Assembly (NCBI GenBank): GCA_032718475.1
Contig: JAUCBJ010007905.1
Location: forward strand, 1 to 63,094
Direction of reading: 5' to 3'
DNA length: 63,094 nucleotides
Origin: Nemertoderma westbladi
Taxonomy: Eukaryota > Xenacoelomorpha > Nemertodermatida > Nemertodermatidae
Below are positions 42,601 through 51,600 of this stretch, piece by piece (position 1 is the stretch's first letter; every line of letters begins with the position of its first letter). The notes under the pieces were generated by a model, which worked only from the letters and a program-made list of their open reading frames with translations, was not told where the DNA came from and made no database searches. The position numbers and the translations under genes are program-made.

Positions 42601-45600
42601 GCAACCTGCACCTGGCAGCAGGGATACAGGCCATGGCCCAGCAGATGAGCTGCATTCCATAGCCAATGGTGTGTGTCATGTGCTTCAGCGTAGGTATGGG
42701 TGATCGGCCCCAGGGTGTGGTATTTGCCCCGAGAGCTGGCTCGGTCAAAAAGAACCCCCAACACCGTCTATGGATTTCATTATCTTTCATTTTTTCTTAG
42801 CCTCTTCTTTGTGCATGTCTAGGTCAGGGCCTCCCTCAATCAACTATTATTATAATTTTATATTATTGCTTTTTCACATTTTTGTTATACGATGTACGTA
42901 CACTGCAATTAATACTACAGTACATATTTCCCCTTGTAGCCTTAATTGGCTTTGTGGCGATTAAAATAAAGAAACAAATTAGTATTAGTAACGCGGAGGT
43001 CCGGCCACTAGAGGCCAGTGAAATTACCGGTCACAATTTGGCATCACAGGCGTCAGGGACCGGCTGCCTGTTTCACCCCCTACTGGAGAGAGAGCGGCCA
43101 ACAATTCTGTGAGTCCCTTTCCTAATGACCTTTCTGGCCAAAACCCTGGGTCTCCAGGGAGGCCAGATTGTGAGGGGAGAGGTATTCTGGAATTGGATGC
43201 TACTCTTACTGTATGTTCCACCCCAACCAACCAAACCATTGTTGAACCTGAGGCAAGTCACTAGCCTCAGTTGATACCCTAACACTCGGGTCCCCAATGC
43301 GACAAGGTGAGCTGATTGTCTTGGCAGATAAGCTTTCTCTTAGCGCAGTGAATGTTCAAGAGCACCGAATGCAGCCTGGTAAGACTACGAGGTTCTGATT
43401 AAAGACAAGTTGCACTCGCATCAGCAGATGATAGTGGCAATGGTGGAAGTGGTCTATTGATGAATGAAACTGCACATGCAGCATTGGACAAAATAGACCA
43501 AATCCCCAAACACCTCAAACCGCATCATACGTTGCCACTTCTTATGTTCAGGAAAACACAAAAACAAATAAGTTTGCTAAGGTGGTTATGTTGTTAGTGT
43601 GCTACTCTCCAACTAGTGTTGCCCCAGTAGAAGGGGTGGAAAATTTCTACCACCAATTTCAATTTTCTACAAGCAGCTACTGGTAGAGTGGATCAGCATG
43701 CATTCTTATCTTTCTTGGGTGACTTTAATGCAATTAAACTTCGACCCTTCTCCACTGGTCTGAAACTTTGTAGCACAATGCTCATATAGTCTGGTCTCTG
43801 AAACTTTGTATCATAATGTTCATATATTCTGGTCTGAAACTTTGTGCTAAAGTAAACAGGCTTCTTGAGCGCGAATCACCTAATGTGTTGATTGATGTAT
43901 TTGTGCTCCATAATGGAGACATGCGTTAAATTTAATGTCATTATCACCTCACCGAGTCATAGGCCTCCCTCCCTATATATAAGATATCCATACTCTTTTA
44001 CATATGCATTCATTTGTTTGATTTTAATAGAATGTGCCAGAGCTGGTTTTGAACGCGATACGTTTGATTTTGGCACGGGGCTACAATGCAACTCAATAGG
44101 AAGCTATGAACCACTTGCATGCGCAACATGGTCGGCACCCTTGTAAGTGCAATACAGTAGGGGAACATCGTTATTTAGTTGCATATATAGAAAGTGTAAT
44201 AACTTTATACTTACCATTCATTGCCATAGCCGCAGCCTCTGCCACCACAGTCTTACAGGCTGCGGTGACTCATTGCGGCCAATTTGATTTGTAGGCGTAA
44301 GGTTTTCAAAAAGGTTCATATCAAACAAATGTCGCTTTAAAAAGATTAATATCGAACAAAATTAATTAAAAAAAATTATATCAAACAGAAGATGCAATAC
44401 TTTAGTTACTGTGATGGAATCCCGACCGTTCGACTTGGTAGTGTGGTTTTAACACGCGCCCGCTGGTTGTTTCGAATAAAAGTTGCAAAACGTTAATAAA
44501 ATTTCGTTTGCTCACCGAAACATAACTTTAAGATAGATGGATAGATACTTATTTTTATTCCAAAAAGTAAACAAACATCAAAACAAAAATCAAAACAAAA
44601 ATCAAAAATCAAAACAAAAATCAAAACAAAAATCAAAACAACAATATTTATATTACACGCACAGAGGCAGCCTAATAGTAAATAAAACAAACTACTGTAT
44701 TGTTGCTGATAATTGATGGAATAAAGCGTCAAATTACGGTGGCTGAATGTGGCCAATTTAATTAATTTTAAAAATGGGAAATATAAAAAGAAATTAATGA
44801 AATATAATTCAACCAGAAACAGAAATTAATCAAATATAATTCAACCGGAAACAGAAATTAATCAAATATAATTCAACCAGAAACAGAAATTAATCAAATA
44901 TAATTCAACCAGAAATAGAAATTAATCAAATATAATTCAACCAGAAATAGAAATTAATCAAATATAATTCAACCAGAAATAGAAATTAATCCAACCAGAA
45001 ACAGAAATTAATCAAATATAATTCAACCAGAAACAGAAATTAATCAAATATAATTCAACCCAAAACAGAAATTAATCAAATATAATTCAACCAGAAATAG
45101 AAATTAATCAAATATAATTCAACCAGAAATATAAATTAATCAAATATAATTCAACCAGAAACAGAAATTAATCAAATATAATTCAACCAGAAACAGAAAT
45201 TAATCAAATATAATTCAACCCAAAACAGAAATTAATCAAATATAATTCAACCCAAAACAGAAATTAATCAAATATAATTCAACCAGAAATAGAAATTAAT
45301 CAAATATAATTCAACCAGAAACAGAAATTAATCTAATATAATTCAACCCAAAACAGAAATTAATCAAATATAATTCAACCAGAAACAGAAATTAATCAAA
45401 TATAATTCAACCAGGAACAGAAATTAATCAAATATAATTCAACCCAAAACAGAAATTAATCAAATATAATTCAACCCAAAACAACTCTTTATATATATAT
45501 TTAATTTGGTAATTAAGTATATATTCGAGCAAATTCAAGACAATTAGCATAGCACAAATAGTAAGGGGTAATTTCTTTATATTTCTTAAATTTCTTTGTT

Positions 45601-48600
45601 CTTCGTCTCTATAAGGGAAAGACATCGACTTCACAAAGAGTAAGATATTCGCTGATTCCTTTTAACTCAACGACATAACGGCCAGTCTTCCTGGAGCAGG
45701 TTATGGTGTGGACGTCGCTGGCGTTGGTACCGCAGAGGTTGGCAGAGTTGCTGACCCGACAACGGAGGAACCCATCGTCTTTGACTATCTACTTTGCACC
45801 GATAATCCACAGCAGCTCAACCCCGCATTTCACCCCCGCTGCCTCCGATGGCCGCCCCGTTGTTTGTGAGCCGGATGGAGATTTCTCCCAGGTTGGCGTT
45901 ATGAACTGGCCGGTGGCGTGATGACCTTGACCCGCGCAGGCACGTGTGGGCGGCCCAAACCAGCAGAAAACTGATGTGTCGTCGGATCCAGGTAACACAC
46001 TCTGTGTAGCTGATCTCTCGATCCCCAAAACCCAGACATCGCCACATCCAGCCGCGCCTCCTGGTCCTCTGTTGTTGAACGCCTCTCGAACTGCTCATCA
46101 AAGATAGGCTGCAATCGGGGTTCAATCGCCCGCTCCACTGTCAAGATGGATGGCTGGCCAGTTAGTGCGCCGAGGCACTTCCTAACTGCATTTTCAAGGT
46201 CACCGAATAACTGGGTCGACCCGGGTACCACACGAGAGATGTACCTCCACCGAGCTGCTAGGCCGATGGTGAGGCCAGCGTAGGCGCAGTGTGGATCCAT
46301 AGAGGCAATCTTGGTGATAAGATCCACTTGAGTAGTAAACTCAGCTACCTTAGAGTTCACAAATTCCTCACGGTACTCGTCGTTCCCGATGACACCTCCT
46401 AAGAGTCGGCTCCCTCGGACTTCAATGGTGAAACCGTCATCTGGAAACAGACGTCGGGCTTCCTGGATCAGTTCCGGTTTGACGAGAAGGTGGCACTTTG
46501 TCGGGAAATAGCCATGTGAGGGCCCGCGAGTCCGGATGAGGTCCCAGAACTTCCGCAGTTCCGATAGAGTCCCTGCGACATTGCCGTCATCCGCAAACCA
46601 CTTCTGTAGCACATCCGCTGCAGCACCCGCCTCGACGATCAGAGGGATCGATCCGACTGCGTAAGATGGCTTCGCTATCGGATCACCCTGCGTTAAGCCC
46701 TCTGATGAGAGTATGTACTCCCCACCGATGAACAACTTTGAAGGGGTTGCATAGCAGTTCGATACTATGGTTTGCAGCGAGGGACAAACCATCCTGATGT
46801 TGTGGGTTGCAGCGGCACGATTAATCGAGTTGAATGCATTTGTAGCATCAACCTGGAGCACCGCCTCACAGTCGTCCTTGGCAAACTCATCGCTGAGGCT
46901 GTGGATTGCGTGCTCAATCCCCGCCTTCTGCCCGCAGCAGAGCTGAACCGACCCACCAATGCTCTGCAGATCATTAGAGATGCAGTATATCACCGTCTTG
47001 CCGATAATACAACGCAACACCTCACCAATTCCGATAGGTTGGACCCCCGGACACTTATCAATTGCCACGAGGCGAGCTGAGAGCAGCGAGGAGAGGTTTG
47101 ATGGCTCCAGCGGGAACTTTGCAATCTTCTTTGCAGCGGAAGCTATACTGGAGCACAGTTCTGTTGAAGAGTTCCGGAACCGAGTGGCGATATGTTTCCA
47201 CCCCTGAACGTCGAGTCCCGAAGGCCCTGCAGCGCTTCCCCGGATCTGGAGCAGACAGTTTAGAACGACATCAGCTGAAATCTTCTCAAAAATGACTGGG
47301 TAAAATTCCGGAGCACGGTTGTACCCAGTCAGGAGAGTCGATGGATCTGCCGGAGCGGCTGGAGGATGTTTATCGAGAAGAAAATCACGCACCTTCTTCG
47401 TCACCCCATTCTTGTCTGTGACAGTCTCATTGAGAGAGAGTACCTTCCCCTTTTCTAATTTGTTCAGACACCTGATTGCTGCGTTGACATTCCCTGTAAG
47501 CATATGTCTACAGAAAACTTTCTCAGCGACAGTGTTGTGCAGCAGAACAGTGCGCGCAGACCGCTTGGGCAGATGAGCCTGGATGGCACTTGCCTCCTGT
47601 AATAACAGATCAAAACATCCCGACTTCCATGACTCGAACCGGCGCTCTAAAACCCGTCGATGAACCAACGCAGCAGAATCACGACTTGGCTTCTGAAGCA
47701 GAAGTGCAGGGAGTATCATAAGCCCTGTGAGGGCTGCATCTTCGTAACTGGGTTCGGCAGTCGGCTCATCTCGGAAACCACCGCCCTACCGATGGCCCCG
47801 GGAGGCAACAGGAAGAGGTTGGGACACCAATGAACTACCATGTTGTAAGCTCCTCGTAAAGAGAAGATAAACCTCTCCAGTGGAAACGAGGCTTCAAACC
47901 AATGGATCGTAGGCTGGCGATCATTAGTAGACGGAGGCAGTGCTTGAAGCGAGGAGCTGATCAAGGGAATCGTAATGGCTGGCAGGTTGGTTAGGATGGG
48001 ACTACTCGATCGAATAGTCGAGATGACGGTGTTATTTAGGTCACCGAAAAACGAGCTGTCATTCCCTGAGGAATTGTCAATGAGAGTCCTGTCAATTGAT
48101 GGGATTGGCGAGAGAGAGCACGAACATACCTGTCCTCTTCCATCACATGGACTGGGTAAAGGTAAACTAGCGGTTGAACTGAGTTGTTGTAGCGTGTACT
48201 GGTTCCTGCAGCGGCCGTTATTGAGCTGACAACAGCTAACACACGAACGTTCGGCTCGAAAGCATCCGCAACGACGGCTTTCACAGCAACCATTGCTGGT
48301 GATGCCACATTGGCAACACCGCAGCGATCCCTGAGACATTGAGCATATAATTCGCTAATCCAATCCAGTTGGCCTACTCTCAACAGTTATTAATTAACCT
48401 TGGTTCTACTACAATTTTAATGGTCAATCTTTCAATGCTGTTATATTTATTTATTTTTATTTACTCTTTATTCCGCACCAGGAGGCACATAGCTACAGAA
48501 CAACATAACAAATATACCAACTACATTACAGTATGCAGTAGGCCTACGTACAGCACAAAATATACACATTAATATGAAAATACTAAAAAATAATAATAAG

Positions 48601-51600
48601 TCTTAAAAGTGACGGTTTCACGAAACGAAAAACCGTGAGAATGGTCTGCAAGCAGAGTAAATGGTTCGCACCAAATCATTATGAGATTCACTGACCCGTT
48701 TAAAAAGGCTGTGTACAGATCTGCTGTGAATATGACACAGCATTGGCATATTTAATGTGCCGAATGAGAGTGAGATACTGGTCGGTTCATCGCCAGTAAG
48801 GCGAGAGATATTAAATAAAATACAAGCGCAATTATTATACGCAACTTGTATTTTATCGTATACACGTTGAGAATAATTTGAACGGGTCCACAGACTGTTA
48901 CCATATATAGGAGTACAAAATGCACGAAATAAGGAAGTCTTAACAGCAACGGAGGCATTGCCAAACTTCCTAACAAGGGTATTCGCTCTAGCATACAATG
49001 AATGCATTTGATTAATGATGTCACAATCGTCATCAGTTGATGACGTAATAATATGTCCGAGATAGTTGAAAGAATCCACTATAGGAATATATTCATTACA
49101 CTTATTATATTATATTATAACACTACTAATGTAACTAATACCTGTGGAGTTACAAGTTATTATATATATTCAACCCAAAACAGAAATTAATCAAATATAA
49201 TTCAACCACAAACAGAAATTAATCAAATATCATTCAACCAGAAACAGAAATTAATCAAATATAATTCAAACATTTTGGAGGGAAATTTAAAATACTGTCT
49301 CAGTGCAGTGCAGTAAATTGTCGTCCCCTTTTCAGTCTATCAGTGCAGTACTGCAGCACCGGTTGCCTCTAGCTCTGTGAGCTTAGTTCTGTGGTTAGTT
49401 GTTAATCTTTTAATCACTACAGCACTACTGACTACCGATCTACGTAATGATGGTAGTACGTAGTCTAATGTAACTGATGCTGATTGTCTTCGTTGAGTAT
49501 CAGTGTGAGTACCGTCATTACCGGTTTCAGGTCTACCATCTGCAGAAATCATCCTATTACGTAGATCGGTAGTCAGTAGTGCTGTAGTGATTAAAAGATT
49601 AACAACTAACCACAGAACTAAGCTTACAGAGCTACAGGCAACCGGTGCTGCAGTACTGCACTGATAGACTGAAAAGGGAACGACAATTTACCGTACTGCA
49701 CTGAGACAGTATTTTAAATTTCCCTCCAAAATGTTTGAATTATATTTGATTAATTTCTGTTTCTGGTTGAATTATATTTGATTAATTTCTGTTTTGGGTT
49801 GAATTATATTTGATTAATTTCTGTTTCTGATTGAATTATATTTGATTAATTTCTGTTTCTGGTTGAATTATATTTGATTAATTTCTGTTTCTGGTTGAAT
49901 TATATTTGATTAATTTCTGTTTTAAGGAATTATATTTCATTAGTGTTTTTTGTATTTCCCATTTTTAAAATTATTGAAGTTGGCCACATTCAGCCACCGT
50001 ATCAAATTCTACAGTAATTTAATTATATATGTTTGCAGTATGGCGATATTTAGGTTCTACACTATCTAATCTACATTACATATCCATATCACATACAGTA
50101 GAAAAAAAACCAGAAACAAGAAACACTTACCAGCAGTCTGGTAGGACAGTTGCTTTGTATATATAGTTAGTTTTGTGTTGGTCGGCAGATGGTTCTACTG
50201 TTATATTGGTAGATTGCGCAGTCATGTGATACTAATTTTGTTTCAGCCGCAAGGCTTTCTGTTTGTCAGCATGATCTTTGTAGCTGGCAAACTGGGGTGT
50301 TAATTTTATCCCATTTTCAAATGTTTAAGGGAGGGGGGGGGGGGGGGGGTTGACTAATTCAGAAAAATTCGATTTTTCCATTACAATTATATGTTACAAT
50401 TAATTACAATTAATTATACTTATGAGGATTTCAAAACTTCAAACCGTTTGTTAATAGCTAATGTAATTCATAGAGTGATAATGTTAACCTTACTCTGTGT
50501 AAATGTCTGTGAAAATTGTCTGTCAGGCATTGTGTTTCTGACGGTTTGTCTGTCAAAAGATAACAAAAGCATTCTTTCTAGGTAAAAGTTACGCCCGTGG
50601 GGTTTTCCTGGTCGCTGATTTCATTCCAAACGTCAGTTTTCACTTTTAACGAAAATGATTATGTATCTATGTCTGTCTATGTCTGTCTGCCCGACCATCT
50701 GTCTGTCAAAATATAAGGACATCATACCACCTAGCCAAAACTACTTTGTTGTCGGTTTTTTTGGTCCCTGATTTCATTTCCGAAGTCAGTTTTAATTCTT
50801 AGTGAAGTCTATTATGTCTGATTGTCGGTCTGTCTGTATGTCCGTCTGTCAGTCTGTCTGTCTGTCAAAATATAAGGAAAGCATTCCAACTAGATAAAAG
50901 TTTTGTTATGGGGGTAATCCTGGTTGCTGGTTTCATTTCCGATGTCAGCTTTCACGTTTAACAAAACCTACTATGTCTGTATGTCGGTCTGTCGGTTTTT
51001 CTGTCTGTCCAGCAATCTGTCAGTCAAAGTAATAGGAATGCATACCAACTAGCTAAAAAAAATTATGGGGGTTTTCATGGTTGGTGATTTCATTTCCGAT
51101 GTCAGTTTTCGTGTTTGATGTCATTTACATTGTCAGTTTGTCTGTTCAGCTTTCGATTATATTTTGACTGACAGACAAACAGCATTGACAGACAGACATA
51201 ACTCTGTCAAATGAGTAAACGAACTTTAGAAATGAAATCACCGACCCGGAAAACCCTTGCAATAAAATTTTCAGTGGGGTTGTGTGCATTCTAACATTTC
51301 ATAGGACAGAATTACCCTAAGCATAAACTTTAAATGTTATCTGAAGAATGCAAATTTTAAATTTCAAAATGCAAAGGCTTTTCTAAAAATTAACGAATTC
51401 TTGTGAAGTTTGGCATGAATGACATTGGGTGATGCTTAACACCCCCTATTACCAATCTTAATTTTCTTTGTTATAGCTGAAATATTTAACAAAATGTGTC
51501 AATATTTGGCCAAAAATGGCGAAATCTGTCAAAAATCCGGCAAAAAAATCGTTTTTTTTTTTAATAAATTTTGAACAGAAGATTTATCAAAATTCTGGTA

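Larger units (their letters stand above)
45487..48420 (-). mobile_element. Retroelement with Cys-rich ORF and reverse transcriptase
   Basis: Minus-strand two-frame element inserted in the tandem array of TIR element A. It is GC-richer than its surroundings. Limits are approximate: the left border is where the array is interrupted, the right border lies before an L2/CR1-like LINE. No LTRs or poly(A) tail were seen. The class is not certain. Confidence 0.6.
44735..50001. mobile_element. TIR element A (TACGGTGGCTGAA family), 5.3 kb, with nested insertions
   Basis: The ends are inverted copies over about 90 bp, starting TACGGTGGCTGAATGTGGCC, and are flanked by TCAAAT on both sides (44729-44734, 50002-50007), a 6-bp target duplication. 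Just inside each end is a ~31-bp tandem array (AGAAATTAATCAAATATAAT), then a palindromic core (49263-49735). About 3.7 kb containing a reverse transcriptase and a LINE fragment interrupts the left array. No transposase is seen, so this copy is non-autonomous. It sits in intron 4 of paralogue 2. Confidence 0.85.
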
